Below, piece by piece: positions 43,679-52,255 of a stretch of DNA of 64,000 bases. The stretch spans positions 558,001 to 622,000 of the forward strand of contig NZ_JAKCFC010000003.1 of assembly GCF_021916785.1 (NCBI RefSeq), read 5' to 3'. The notes beneath the pieces are model-generated. The model saw nothing but the letters and a program-made list of their open reading frames with translations. It ran no database searches and had not been told where the DNA came from. Position 1 is the first letter of the stretch. Each line of letters opens with the position of its first letter. The position numbers and the translations under genes were made by a program. This DNA is from Mycolicibacterium lacusdiani (GTDB taxonomy: Bacteria; Actinomycetota; Actinomycetes; Mycobacteriales; Mycobacteriaceae).

Positions 43679-44182
43679 CTAGCCCTGAACCTGGGCGGCG
43701 CGTCCCGCGGGTATCGCGCATGCGTCGGCCGCCTCGGCCACCACGTGCGACCCACCCCGCGGCGGACGTGCGCCTGCCTCGAACCGTGCGCCGGTGATCG
43801 GTGGGTCTTGCGAGAGTTGGGCGTTCTCCTCCTCGGTGAACGCCCGCCCGCGCGACAGGAACCGCATGCCCTCGGGCGACTCGACACTGAACCCGCCGCC
43901 GCGACCGGGGACGACGTCGATGACGAGTTGCGTGTGCTTCCACGTCTCGAACTGCGACCCGGAGATCCACACCGGCACACCGTCGCCGTCGCCGACGTCG
44001 AGGATCGCCAGCAGCACGTCGCGGTCACCGACGATGAAGTCGCCGTCCGGGTAGCACATTGGCGACGAGCCGTCGCAGCAGCCGCCGGACTGGTGGAACA
44101 TCAGCGCCCCGTGCCGGTCCTGCAGCCGACGCAGCAGGTCGGCGGCGGCCTCGGTGATCAATGCTCGGCTGGGGACGCCCAT
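43679..44182 (-). CDS. DUF779 family protein (Rv0459-like)
   Basis: 167 residues. The DUF779 core is intact: HGALMFHQSGGCCDGSSPMC (a Cys-rich metal-binding-looking site, about 24-44), then FIVGDRDVLL and an ISGSQFETWKHTQLVIDVVPG segment. Members often accompany aldehyde dehydrogenases; in M. tuberculosis the next gene is an aldehyde dehydrogenase (Rv0458), which is not here. TAGGCT (44194-44189) lies 6 nt before the ATG, consistent with leaderless transcription. It diverges from the prolyl oligopeptidase gene. Confidence 0.9.
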   Translation of the reverse strand: MGVPSRALITEAAADLLRRLQDRHGALMFHQSGGCCDGSSPMCYPDGDFIVGDRDVLLAILDVGDGDGVPVWISGSQFETWKHTQLVIDVVPGRGGGFSVESPEGMRFLSRGRAFTEEENAQLSQDPPITGARFEAGARPPRGGSHVVAEAADACAIPAGRAAQVQG

Positions 44183-44209
44183 CAGCTCAGCCTACGCGCG
44201 GCAGACACA

Positions 44210-46237
44210 ATGGGACCCGTGGAATCACGCGCAGCAGACGACCCATACCTCTGGCTCGAAGACGTCACCGGCGACGAGGCGCTGGCGTGGGTCACCGCCC
44301 ACAACGAGCCGACGCTGGCCGACCTCTGCGACGACCGGTTCGACCGGATGCGCGCCGAGGCGCTCGAGGTGCTCGACACCGATGCGCGCATTCCGTACGT
44401 CCGGCGGCGCGGGGAGCACCTGTACAACTTCTGGCGCGACGCGACCAACCCGCGCGGCCTGTGGCGGCGCACGACGCTGGAGAGCTACCGCACGGACGAC
44501 CCCGCCTGGGACGTCGTGATCGACGTCGACGCGCTGGCCGAGGCCGACGGCGAGAACTGGGTGTGGGCCGGCGCCGACGTCATCGAACCGGACCTGTCAC
44601 TCGCCCTGGTCAGCCTGTCCCGCGGCGGCTCGGATGCCACCGTCGTGCGCGAATTCGACATGCGCACGCGGACTTTCGTCGAGGGCGGTTTCGAGCTGCC
44701 GGAGGCCAAGACCGACATCGGCTGGGAGGGAACGGATGCCGTCATAGTCGGCACCGACTTCGGGCCGGGCTCGCTGACCGACTCCGGTTATCCACGCGTC
44801 ACCAAGCGCTGGCGACGCGGCGAGCCGCTGTCGGCCGCCGAGACGTTGTTCGAGGGCGAGGTGACCGACGTCAGCGTCGGCGCAGGCTACGACCCCACAC
44901 CGGGATTCGAACGTCTCCTTGTGTCACGGTCGTTCGACTTCTTCAACCGCAAGCGCTACGAGTTGCGCGGCGGCGAGTTGCTCGAGATCGAGGTACCCAC
45001 CGATGCGGGAACGTCCATCCACCGCGAGTGGCTGCTGATCCGGCCGCGCAGCGACTGGACGGTCGGCGGCACGACGTATGCGGCAGGCACTCTGCTGGCG
45101 ACAGAGTACGAGCAGTTCCTCACCGGCACAGTCGATCTCGCCGTGGTGTTCGAACCCGACGAGCACACCAGCCTGGAGAGCTATGCCTGGACGCGCGACC
45201 GGCTGATCCTGGTCACCCTGGCCGACGTGGCCAGCCGCATCGAGGTCGTCACGCCGGGAACCTGGCAGCGCGAACCAGTGTCGGGCATACCGCCCAACAC
45301 CAACACCGTGGTGGTCGACGCCGACGAGTACGGCGACGAGATCCTGCTCGACTCGAGCGGCTTCGACACGCCCTCGCGGCTGCTGTGGGGCCGGGCCGGC
45401 GGGGAGCTGACCGAGATCAAGAGTGCCCCTGCGTTCTTCGACGCCTCCGACATCGAGGTCGAGCAGCACTTCGTCGCATCGGCCGACGGCACCATGATCC
45501 CCTACTTCGTGGTCGGGCACCGCGACGCGGACGGTCCGGGGAAGACGCTGCTGGGCGGCTACGGCGGATTCGAGAACTCGAACACCCCCGGTTACGCAGG
45601 CGTTCTCGGCCGGCTGTGGCTGTCGCGCGGCGGCACCTACGTGCTGGCCAACATCCGCGGCGGCGGCGAATACGGGCCACGCTGGCACACCCAGGCGATG
45701 CGGGAGGGCAGGCATCTGGTCCACGAGGACTTCGCCGCGGTGGCAGCCGATCTGGTGGTGCGCGGCATCACCACCGTCGATCAGTTGGCCGCTCAGGGCG
45801 GCAGCAACGGCGGTCTGCTGATGGGCATCATGCTCACCAAGTACCCCGAGCTGTTCGGCGCCCTGGTGTGCAGTGTCCCGCTGCTCGACATGAAGCGCTA
45901 CCACCTGCTGCTGGCCGGGGCGTCCTGGATGGCGGAGTACGGCGACCCCGACGACCCGGACGACTGGGCCTTCATCTCGGAATACTCTCCGTACCAGAAC
46001 ATCTCGGCCGAGCGCACCTATCCCCCGCTGTTGATGACGACGTCGACGCGTGACGACCGGGTCCATCCGGGCCACGCTCGCAAGATGACGGCGGCGCTCG
46101 AGGCCGCGGGACACCCGGTCCGGTACTACGAGAACGTGGAGGGCGGGCACGCCGGTGCGGCCGACAACGCGCAGACGGCGTTCCGGTCGGCACTGATCTA
46201 CGAGTTCCTGCACCGCACGCTCGATCCCACCGTGTAA
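44210..46237 (+). CDS. Prolyl oligopeptidase family serine peptidase
   Basis: 675 residues, S9 family. N-terminal DPYLWLEDVTGDEALAW, then a beta-propeller domain (about 70-400), then an alpha/beta hydrolase domain with the nucleophile in GGSNGGLLMG, the Asp in STRDDRVHPGHARK and His in EGGHAGAAD. The glycine-rich GGYGGFENSNTPGY and NIRGGGEYG are typical of the subfamily. Cytoplasmic by its lack of a signal peptide. M. tuberculosis Rv0457c is the homologue. The ATG at 44210 is chosen over the long upstream open frame, which overlaps the DUF779 gene antisense. Confidence 0.94.
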   Translation: MGPVESRAADDPYLWLEDVTGDEALAWVTAHNEPTLADLCDDRFDRMRAEALEVLDTDARIPYVRRRGEHLYNFWRDATNPRGLWRRTTLESYRTDDPAWDVVIDVDALAEADGENWVWAGADVIEPDLSLALVSLSRGGSDATVVREFDMRTRTFVEGGFELPEAKTDIGWEGTDAVIVGTDFGPGSLTDSGYPRVTKRWRRGEPLSAAETLFEGEVTDVSVGAGYDPTPGFERLLVSRSFDFFNRKRYELRGGELLEIEVPTDAGTSIHREWLLIRPRSDWTVGGTTYAAGTLLATEYEQFLTGTVDLAVVFEPDEHTSLESYAWTRDRLILVTLADVASRIEVVTPGTWQREPVSGIPPNTNTVVVDADEYGDEILLDSSGFDTPSRLLWGRAGGELTEIKSAPAFFDASDIEVEQHFVASADGTMIPYFVVGHRDADGPGKTLLGGYGGFENSNTPGYAGVLGRLWLSRGGTYVLANIRGGGEYGPRWHTQAMREGRHLVHEDFAAVAADLVVRGITTVDQLAAQGGSNGGLLMGIMLTKYPELFGALVCSVPLLDMKRYHLLLAGASWMAEYGDPDDPDDWAFISEYSPYQNISAERTYPPLLMTTSTRDDRVHPGHARKMTAALEAAGHPVRYYENVEGGHAGAADNAQTAFRSALIYEFLHRTLDPTV

Positions 46238-46300
46238 CGGTTGGCCGGTGGCGACGCACTCCCATTCGTAGGCACGGACCAACGAGCACGAGGAGCAGCC

Positions 46301-46783
46301 ATGACCACCATCCGCGACCACATAACCACCGGTATCGAGCCGAACTCTCCAGTCGCGCGTCTTGGCGCAGGCCTGGCCCGGTACGGACTCGTCGTCGTCA
46401 TCGCGTGGATCGGACTGCTGAAGTTCACCGAATACGAAGCGCGCGGCATCGAACCGCTGGTGGCGAACAGCCCACTGATGAGCTGGGTCTACGACGTGTT
46501 CTCGGTGACGGCGTTCTCGTCGCTGCTGGGCGTGCTGGAACTCGCGACGGCCGCCTTGATCGCGCTGGCGCCGTGGTGGCCGCGGGTGTCCGCAATCGGC
46601 AGCGCCATCGCCGTCGGCTTGTTCGTCGCGACGCTGAGCTTCCTATTCACGACCCCAGGCGTCTTCGAGGCCTCGGCCGGTGGCTTCCCGGTGTTGTCCT
46701 CGACGGGGCAGTTCCTGATCAAGGACGTCGCGCTGATCGGGATTGCGGCATGGACGCTGGTGGATGCGCTGAGACGGGCCTGA
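46301..46783 (+). CDS. DUF417 (YkgB-like) membrane protein
   Basis: 160 residues with four helices (about 25-43, 64-90, 95-117 and 138-156). The text VIAWIGLLKFTEYEARGIEPLVANSPLMSW in two stretches is the DUF417 signature (FTxYEAxGI). The ATG follows GAGGAG at a good distance. YkgB-type proteins have been linked to resistance to hypochlorite and other stress in enterobacteria, not to a known mycobacterial role. The ECF sigma gene begins 32 bp downstream, suggesting a stress-response group. Confidence 0.87.
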   Translation: MTTIRDHITTGIEPNSPVARLGAGLARYGLVVVIAWIGLLKFTEYEARGIEPLVANSPLMSWVYDVFSVTAFSSLLGVLELATAALIALAPWWPRVSAIGSAIAVGLFVATLSFLFTTPGVFEASAGGFPVLSSTGQFLIKDVALIGIAAWTLVDALRRA

Positions 46784-46815
46784 GCGGCAATCGGTCCGGA
46801 TACGATCAGCCGGCC

Positions 46816-47451
46816 ATGCCCCGATCGGGTGACGACGAAGCAGCCCTCATCGCCTCGCTACGCAACGGCGACGAGGCTGCCTTCGCGTGTCTGGTGGATC
46901 TGCACACGCCCGCGATGTTGCGCGTCGCCCGCGGCTACGTGCGCAGCCACGACGTGGCCGAGGACGTCGTGCAGGAGACGTGGATCGCGCTGCTCAAGGG
47001 CATCGACGGGTTCGAGGGCCGCTCCTCGCTGCGCACCTGGCTGTTCACCGTCCTGATCAACGTCGCCAAGGCGCGCGGCGTCCGGGATCAACGCGACTCG
47101 GACCTGGCCGTCAAGGCGTTCACCGACGGCACCGTCGACCCCGCCCGCTTCCGGGCGGCCGGCGAGGAGTGGCAGGGCCACTGGCGTGACGACGCCGCGC
47201 CCACGCCGTTCCCGGAGACGCCGGAGGGGTCGGTGCTCGGCGACGAGCTGGTGGCGGTGGCCCGCCGGGAACTGGACAAGCTGCCGGAGCGCCAGCGCAT
47301 CGTCGTCACGATGCGCGACATGCTCGGCATGGACTCGGCCGAAGTCCGCGACCTGCTCGACGTCAGCATCGCCAATCAACGGGTACTCCTGCACCGCGGT
47401 CGCGCGGCGGTCCGGCAGGGCCTCGAAGACTATCTGAGGGACGTGAGTTGA
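46816..47451 (+). CDS. ECF-family RNA polymerase sigma factor
   Basis: 211 residues. Region 2 (about 20-90) includes FACLVDLHTPAMLRVARGYVR, VAEDVVQETWIALLKGI and RTWLFTVLINVAK; region 4 (about 150-205) includes LDKLPERQRIVVTMRDMLGMDSAEVRDLL and a recognition helix before RGRAAVRQGLEDYL. Region 2-4 linker is long and Pro-rich. I do not equate it with SigK, the ECF factor nearest in the M. tuberculosis region. The downstream anti-sigma gene starts directly at the stop codon (TGAATG). Confidence 0.9.
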   Translation: MPRSGDDEAALIASLRNGDEAAFACLVDLHTPAMLRVARGYVRSHDVAEDVVQETWIALLKGIDGFEGRSSLRTWLFTVLINVAKARGVRDQRDSDLAVKAFTDGTVDPARFRAAGEEWQGHWRDDAAPTPFPETPEGSVLGDELVAVARRELDKLPERQRIVVTMRDMLGMDSAEVRDLLDVSIANQRVLLHRGRAAVRQGLEDYLRDVS

Positions 47452-47676
47452 ATGGACTGCAACCAATTCGTCGAACTCGTCACCGCATATCTCGACGGGT
47501 CACTCGACGTCGAGACGCGGTCGCGGTTCGACACGCACGTGCTGGAATGCGACGGCTGCGACAACTACCTGCAGCAGTTCCGGACGACGGTCTCCACGCT
47601 GGGCAAGGTGGACGACTCGGACCTGAACCCTGCCTTCCGCGATCGGCTGATGAACGCGTTCAGGGATCGGGGCTGA
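47452..47676 (+). CDS. Small zinc-binding anti-sigma factor (ZAS domain)
   Basis: 74 residues, with the zinc ligands of the anti-sigma ZAS fold in HVLECDGCDNYL (H-x3-C-x2-C, about 32-43) and an N-terminal Cys in MDCNQF. No transmembrane helix and no extra domain exist, so the protein is soluble and far shorter than the usual membrane anti-sigma factors. Release may occur through oxidation of the zinc site or by a partner. Coupled TGAATG junction with the sigma gene shows the pair is coexpressed. Confidence 0.87.
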   Translation: MDCNQFVELVTAYLDGSLDVETRSRFDTHVLECDGCDNYLQQFRTTVSTLGKVDDSDLNPAFRDRLMNAFRDRG

Positions 47677-47682
47677 CGGCCC

Positions 47683-48555
47683 CTACCGGACCGGCTCGCT
47701 CACGGTCCGCTTGCGCATCCCGCCGAACATCGCGACGAACACGCCGAGCAGCACGAGCGCGGCGCCCGCCGCGAGCGTGAGGTTGAGCCACTGGTGCAGG
47801 CTGCCGACGGCATGGCCGAACATCGTCTCGGCGAGCGCACGGACGTCGCCCTGGGTCTTGGCGAGCGCATCGTCGACGTACGTCCGGCCCACCTCGATCC
47901 CGGCCCACCCCGCCGCCCCGACGACGAGTGCGGAGACGCCGAGCGCGCCGATCGCCTTGCCGCGAGATCGCGCCGCCGCCAGCGTCAGCAGCGCGAACAC
48001 CGCCGTCAGCACCGCGGCTCCGACGCTCACGAACGGACCCCACTTCGCCAACGGCCGCAACTGGCCCGGCCGCAGCCCCGAGGACTCGGGCACGGTGACG
48101 GGGACGTTGAGCGTCTCGGGCACCTCGAGGTTCAGGTTGCCGAGCGATTCCCGCAGCGAGGGGTCGGTCAACATCGGCGCGATGTCGACGAGCCAGCGGT
48201 CACCGGACTGCTGATCGCGCTGCACGGCGTCGCTGAACAGGAAGCCATGGGCGATGCGATTGGCCTGGGCGAACTGGCCGGGGAACCCCGCGTTCTGCGT
48301 GTACAGCGTGGTGACGCTGCCGACCAGGACGGGGTTGAGGTCGCCGTAGCCCTCGTCGGCGGCGAACGACACGATCTCGGTGGTCAACAGTGACGCCATC
48401 GCCTGCTGGAGCTGAGGGTCCCGCGCTGCCGACGCGGCGAAGTCGGCGTACCCGTCCCGGTCGACGATCGTGTGCTGAGCCCAACCCGAGCCGACTGCAG
48501 TGGCCAGGGCCACCGTGGTCACCAGCCACGCCAGGAGCGTCGCGACGAAACGCAC
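47683..48555 (-). CDS. Conserved actinobacterial membrane protein, unknown
   Basis: 290 residues from GTG 48555, with AGGAGG 8-9 nt upstream. An N-terminal helix (about 3-24, possibly a signal anchor), a large extracytoplasmic region (about 25-170, with repeated hydrophobic motifs and TIVDRDGYADFAASAARD), and three helices (about 173-193, 204-222 and 258-278) before a basic C-terminus KRTVSEPVR. No enzyme motif is apparent. It converges with the anti-sigma gene, 6 bp apart. Confidence 0.75.
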   Translation of the reverse strand: MRFVATLLAWLVTTVALATAVGSGWAQHTIVDRDGYADFAASAARDPQLQQAMASLLTTEIVSFAADEGYGDLNPVLVGSVTTLYTQNAGFPGQFAQANRIAHGFLFSDAVQRDQQSGDRWLVDIAPMLTDPSLRESLGNLNLEVPETLNVPVTVPESSGLRPGQLRPLAKWGPFVSVGAAVLTAVFALLTLAAARSRGKAIGALGVSALVVGAAGWAGIEVGRTYVDDALAKTQGDVRALAETMFGHAVGSLHQWLNLTLAAGAALVLLGVFVAMFGGMRKRTVSEPVR

Positions 48556-48616
48556 GGACGCGTCCTCCTGTCGGTCGGGACGCGGGCCGCGTCAGTTCAG
48601 TCGCGACGCGGGCCCG

Positions 48617-49480
48617 TCAGTCGGCCAGTGCGCGCCCCACGATGAGCGGATCGGCCTGGCCGACCACGTCGTGGTCCTTGTTGTCGTAGTCGAACTTACC
48701 GAGGACGTAGCGCATGGCGTTGATCCGGGCACGCTTCTTGTCGTTGCTCTTGACCACGGTCCACGGCGCGATCTCGGTGTCCGTCCACGCGAACATGTCT
48801 TCCTTGGCCGTCGTGTAGTCGTCCCACTTGTCGAGCGAGGCCAGGTCGGTGGGCGAGAGCTTCCACTGCCGAACGGGGTCGACCTGACGGATCGTGAACC
48901 GGGTGCGCTGCTCGGCCTGGGTGACCGAGAACCACAGTTTCGTCAGGCTGATCCCCTCGTTGACCAGCATCTGCTCGAACAGCGGTGCCTGGCGGATGAA
49001 CTCGGCGTGCTGCCTTGGCGTGCAGTACCCCATCACCCGTTCGACCCCTGCGCGGTTGTACCAGGACCGGTCGAACAGCACGAGTTCGCCCGCGGCGGGC
49101 AGGTGCTTGACGTAGCGCTGGAAGTACCACTGCGTGGTCTCTCGCTCGGTGGGCTTCTCCAGCGCGACGACGCGCGCGCCGCGCGGGTTGAGGTGCTCCA
49201 TGAACCGCTTGATGGTGCCGCCCTTGCCCGCGGCGTCGCGACCCTCGAACACGATGACGTGCCGGTGGCCGTGCGACTGGCTCCACTTCTGCAGCTTGAG
49301 CAGTTCGATCTGCAGCAGCCGCTTCTGCTCCTCGTAGTCCTCGCGCCGCATGCGCTCGTCGTACGGGTAGTTCTCGCGCCAGGTGTCGACGACCTCCCCG
49401 CCCGGGACGAGAAGCAGCTGCGGATCGTCGTCGTCGTCGTCGCGGACGGTGTAGCGGTCGAGGTCGATGTCCAAGCTCAC
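48617..49480 (-). CDS. ppk2: Polyphosphate kinase 2
   Basis: 287 residues. Walker A in IVFEGRDAAGKGGTIKRF, Walker B/lid text LVLFDRSWYNRAGVERVMGYC, and the C-terminal SPTDLASLDKWDDYTTAKEDMF characteristic of the GDP/ADP-phosphorylating PPK2 subfamily with the RSWYNRAG motif. It transfers phosphate between polyphosphate and NDP. GTG 49480 lies 6 nt after TACGTT (49492-49487), consistent with a leaderless mRNA. It is clearly separate in sequence from the PPK2 protein at 34960. Confidence 0.94.
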   Translation of the reverse strand: MSLDIDLDRYTVRDDDDDDPQLLLVPGGEVVDTWRENYPYDERMRREDYEEQKRLLQIELLKLQKWSQSHGHRHVIVFEGRDAAGKGGTIKRFMEHLNPRGARVVALEKPTERETTQWYFQRYVKHLPAAGELVLFDRSWYNRAGVERVMGYCTPRQHAEFIRQAPLFEQMLVNEGISLTKLWFSVTQAEQRTRFTIRQVDPVRQWKLSPTDLASLDKWDDYTTAKEDMFAWTDTEIAPWTVVKSNDKKRARINAMRYVLGKFDYDNKDHDVVGQADPLIVGRALAD

Positions 49481-49555
49481 CGCCCGAACGTATCGACCGC
49501 CGCCAAAGCCGCGGTGACGCCGAGGTGAACGGCAGGTGTGCCGAATCCGCGCACG

Positions 49556-51085
49556 CTACTTGGCGATTCGCTTGGGCCGGATGAGTGCCAGCTTGGTCAT
49601 CATCGTGTTCATCCGCTTGAGCGCCTTCGGCGAGTTGTTGTAGTAGTTGCCGCCGGCTCCGACGTTGGTGCGCGGCGCGACCACCGTCTCGATGCGGCAG
49701 TACTTGCGCAGCCCTTCGGGCCCGCCGAACCGGGCGCCGATGCCCGAGGTCTTCCAGCCGCCCATCGGCGCGGTGGTGCACATCAGGTTGGAGATGACGT
49801 CGTTGACGTTGACGCCGCCGCAATCCAGTTGTAGCGCAACGTCGTTGGCACGCTCGAGGTTACGGGAGAACACCGCGGCGCTCAGCCCGTACTGACTGTC
49901 GTTGGCCAGGCGGACGGCCTCGGCGACGCTGGACACCTTCATGATCGGCAGCGTCGGACCGAAGGTCTCGTCGGTCATGCAGGCCATCGAGTGGTCGACG
50001 TCGACGAGCACGGTGGGCTCGTAGAAGCTGCCCGGGCCCGACGGGCGCTTGCCGCCGGTGAGCACCTTGGCACCCTTCGCCAGCGCGTCGGCGACGTGCT
50101 TCTCGGTGACGGCGACCTGGCCCTCGTCGATCAGCGCGCCGAAGGCGTTGCCCTCGCCTGCACCCATCTTGAGCTTGCGCACGTCGCGCACCACGGCGTC
50201 GACGAACTGCTCGTAGACCTGCTCCATGACGTACACCCGCTCGACCGAGACGCAGGTCTGGCCGGCGTTGAAGAAGGCGCCCCACACCGCGGCGTGGGCG
50301 GCCAGTTCGACGTCGGCGTCGTCGAGCACGAGCATCGGGTCCTTGCCGCCGAGTTCGAGGCTGACGGGGGTCAACCGTCGGGCGGCCCGCTCCATCACCT
50401 TGGCGCCGGTCGCGCTGGAGCCGGTGAACTGGATGAAGTCGGAGCTGTCGATGACGGCCTCGGACACCTCACGCGCGCCCTGGGCGAGTGCGAGCACCTC
50501 GGGTGCGCCGGAGTCGATCCAGCCGCGCATCAGCACCTCGGCGGTCAGCGGCGTGCGCTCGGACGGCTTGAGCAGTACCGAACAGCCTGCGGCCAGGGCG
50601 CCGATCGCGTCCATGAGCGCGTTGGCGACCGGGTAGTTCCACGGCGCGATGATCCCGACCAGCGCGCGGGGCCGGTAGTGCACGGTGATCTTCTTGATCG
50701 ACAGGAACGGCAGCGCGGCCGGACGGTTCTCCGGCGCCAGTGCCTTCTCCATGGTCCTGACGTAGTACGACAGGATCATCAGCAGCATCGGCACCTCTTG
50801 CGCGGCGTCGGTGGCGGACTTGCCGGTCTCCTTGATCAGCAGCGACTCGATCTCGTCCCGGTGATCGCCGAGCCAGACCGCGTAGCGTGCGAGCACCTTG
50901 GCCCGGCCCGCGGCGCCACGGGCCTCCCATTCGCGCTGCGCCTGCCGCAGACCGGTGGCGATGCGGGCGACGTCGGCGGGGTCGGTCCAGCGGACCGTGC
51001 CTGCGACCTCGCCGGTGGCGGGGTTGAGGATGGTGGCGACGTCCTTGGAATTCGCTCCGGCGTCGACTTCAGGCGTTGCTGTCAT
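49556..51085 (-). CDS. Aldehyde dehydrogenase family protein
   Basis: 509 residues. NAD-binding and catalytic landmarks are intact: PWNYPVANALMDAIGALAAG, the Glu in LELGGKDPM, the nucleophilic Cys in FNAGQTCVS, and the C-terminal GGWKTSGIGARFGG. The C-terminal extension (LKRMNTMMTKLALIRPKRIAK) is basic and membrane-avid in appearance. Substrate is not indicated; relatives include succinate-semialdehyde-type and long-chain enzymes. TAGCAT (51097-51092) lies 6 nt before the ATG. Homologue of neither Rv0458's position nor its immediate neighbours. Confidence 0.92.
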   Translation of the reverse strand: MTATPEVDAGANSKDVATILNPATGEVAGTVRWTDPADVARIATGLRQAQREWEARGAAGRAKVLARYAVWLGDHRDEIESLLIKETGKSATDAAQEVPMLLMILSYYVRTMEKALAPENRPAALPFLSIKKITVHYRPRALVGIIAPWNYPVANALMDAIGALAAGCSVLLKPSERTPLTAEVLMRGWIDSGAPEVLALAQGAREVSEAVIDSSDFIQFTGSSATGAKVMERAARRLTPVSLELGGKDPMLVLDDADVELAAHAAVWGAFFNAGQTCVSVERVYVMEQVYEQFVDAVVRDVRKLKMGAGEGNAFGALIDEGQVAVTEKHVADALAKGAKVLTGGKRPSGPGSFYEPTVLVDVDHSMACMTDETFGPTLPIMKVSSVAEAVRLANDSQYGLSAAVFSRNLERANDVALQLDCGGVNVNDVISNLMCTTAPMGGWKTSGIGARFGGPEGLRKYCRIETVVAPRTNVGAGGNYYNNSPKALKRMNTMMTKLALIRPKRIAK

Positions 51086-51094
51086 GCGTCCATG

Positions 51095-51682
51095 CTAGCC
51101 AGTGCTGTGACGCACGTCGCACCCGGGTTGACACCTGTCAAGTCCGACGGCCACCGCAGCCACGCACACGACGGAGGTGGCAAGCAGCAGGGCGCCGATC
51201 GTGTCGGTGAAGTAGTGGTAGGTGAACGACTGGCCCGCGGCGGCGAGCACCGCCGCCACCGACGCCGCGACCACCGCCCACAGCCGTGCACCCGCCACGA
51301 TGACCACCATGCCGAGCACGGCCACGGTCACCGTCACGTGCCCGCTCGGATAGGCCAGCGTCTCGGGATACTCGCCCTTGGTCCGCCCGAACACGCGCTT
51401 GAGCACCCGCATCAGCACCAGTGCGACGGCGGGCGTGGCCACCACCGCGACGGCCAGCCGCCACTGCCTGCGCCACAGCGCGGTGCTCAACGCAACTGCC
51501 AGGAGAACCGCGATCACGGGCGGATCGGTGAAGAACAGCAGGTACCCCAGATCGGGGTGAACCTCACCGGTGTTGGAGAACCAGTCGTCGAGTGGCGTCG
51601 AGCGCTTCCCGACCACCAGGCCAAGCAGGAACACCGCCGAGAGCCCGACCACGGGCCACCAGCGGATCGCGGGTCCGCTCAT
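51095..51682 (-). CDS. PAP2-family membrane phosphatase
   Basis: 195 residues with five or six hydrophobic helices. The acid-phosphatase signature appears as KRVFGRTKGEYPETLAYPSGHVTVT (K-x6-R ... PSGH, read in two parts) followed by FTYHYFTDTIGALL, where the SRxxxxxHxxxD motif has diverged to YHYFTD. Such enzymes dephosphorylate lipid phosphates such as undecaprenyl or phosphatidic acid. Its ATG directly follows the stop of the DinB-like gene (TGAATG), so they are cotranscribed. Confidence 0.87.
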   Translation of the reverse strand: MSGPAIRWWPVVGLSAVFLLGLVVGKRSTPLDDWFSNTGEVHPDLGYLLFFTDPPVIAVLLAVALSTALWRRQWRLAVAVVATPAVALVLMRVLKRVFGRTKGEYPETLAYPSGHVTVTVAVLGMVVIVAGARLWAVVAASVAAVLAAAGQSFTYHYFTDTIGALLLATSVVCVAAVAVGLDRCQPGCDVRHSTG

Positions 51683-52225
51683 TCAGGTCGCGATGCCTCG
51701 CACGTAGGCCGCCTGCCCGAGGTGCTGCGCGCAGTCGTCGATGATGCTGACCAGCCGCGCACTCGCGGTGACGGGCGGGTCCCACTGCTCGTCGATCACG
51801 CGCTCGAGTTCCTCCGGGGTGACGCTGGCGACGAACTCCAGCGTCACGCGGTGCACGGCGTGGTAGTAGCCGGCGAGCAGGCTGGCCGGGGCCTTGACCT
51901 TGCCGACCTCCTCGGGCGTGTGGCCGTAGCCGTGTGCGTCGCGGGGAAGGTCGAGCCCGAACCGGTCCACCCAGCCCTCGCGGAGCCACACCTGCTCGAC
52001 ACCTGCGATGTCGCACAGCTGCGCGTCCTGCACTCGCGCGCTGTGCCACAGCAGCCACGCGATGGTGTTCGCCTCCGGCGTCGGGCGGTACAGCGCGACC
52101 TCGTCGGTCAGCCCGTCGGTGAGGTCGTCGGCATGCTCGATCAACCGGGTGAACGAGTCGCGGAGGAGTTCGCGGACCGCCCCTGAATCCGAGGGGGCGT
52201 CCGACGCGCTGGATGAGGTCGCCAT
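51683..52225 (-). CDS. DinB/DUF664-like thiol-dependent hydrolase fold protein
   Basis: 180 residues, four-helix-bundle metal protein of the DinB/mycothiol-dependent maleylpyruvate isomerase superfamily. The metal ligands are suggested by WLLWHSARVQDAQL (His), GYYHAVHRVTLEF and DDCAQHLGQAAYVRG (His). In actinobacteria such proteins often use mycothiol. The start ATG 52225 precedes a Ser-rich stretch (TSSSASDAPSD). No clear substrate. The PAP2 gene follows at once. Confidence 0.83.
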   Translation of the reverse strand: MATSSSASDAPSDSGAVRELLRDSFTRLIEHADDLTDGLTDEVALYRPTPEANTIAWLLWHSARVQDAQLCDIAGVEQVWLREGWVDRFGLDLPRDAHGYGHTPEEVGKVKAPASLLAGYYHAVHRVTLEFVASVTPEELERVIDEQWDPPVTASARLVSIIDDCAQHLGQAAYVRGIAT

Positions 52226-52255
52226 GTCCGCCAAAGTTACGCCTAGGTTCTGATG

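Noticed and set aside
43745-44209. A 155-codon N-terminal extension of the prolyl oligopeptidase.
   Set aside because: It is antisense to the DUF779 gene, and homologues start at the DPYLWLED region.
44899-44916. Text CGGGATTCGAACG looks like the reverse complement of a tRNA T-arm.
   Set aside because: It is in frame inside the prolyl oligopeptidase gene (PTPGFERL), and no acceptor or anticodon stem lies around it.
46816-47451. Assigning the ECF sigma factor as SigK, which lies in the same broad region of M. tuberculosis.
   Set aside because: The partner here is a 74-residue soluble zinc protein, not a membrane anti-sigma factor like RskA, and the linker is long and Pro-rich.
49556-51085. 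Naming the aldehyde dehydrogenase as the Rv0458 orthologue.
   Set aside because: It is on the other side of the prolyl oligopeptidase gene and separate from the DUF779 gene that normally accompanies Rv0458; the family alone is not enough.
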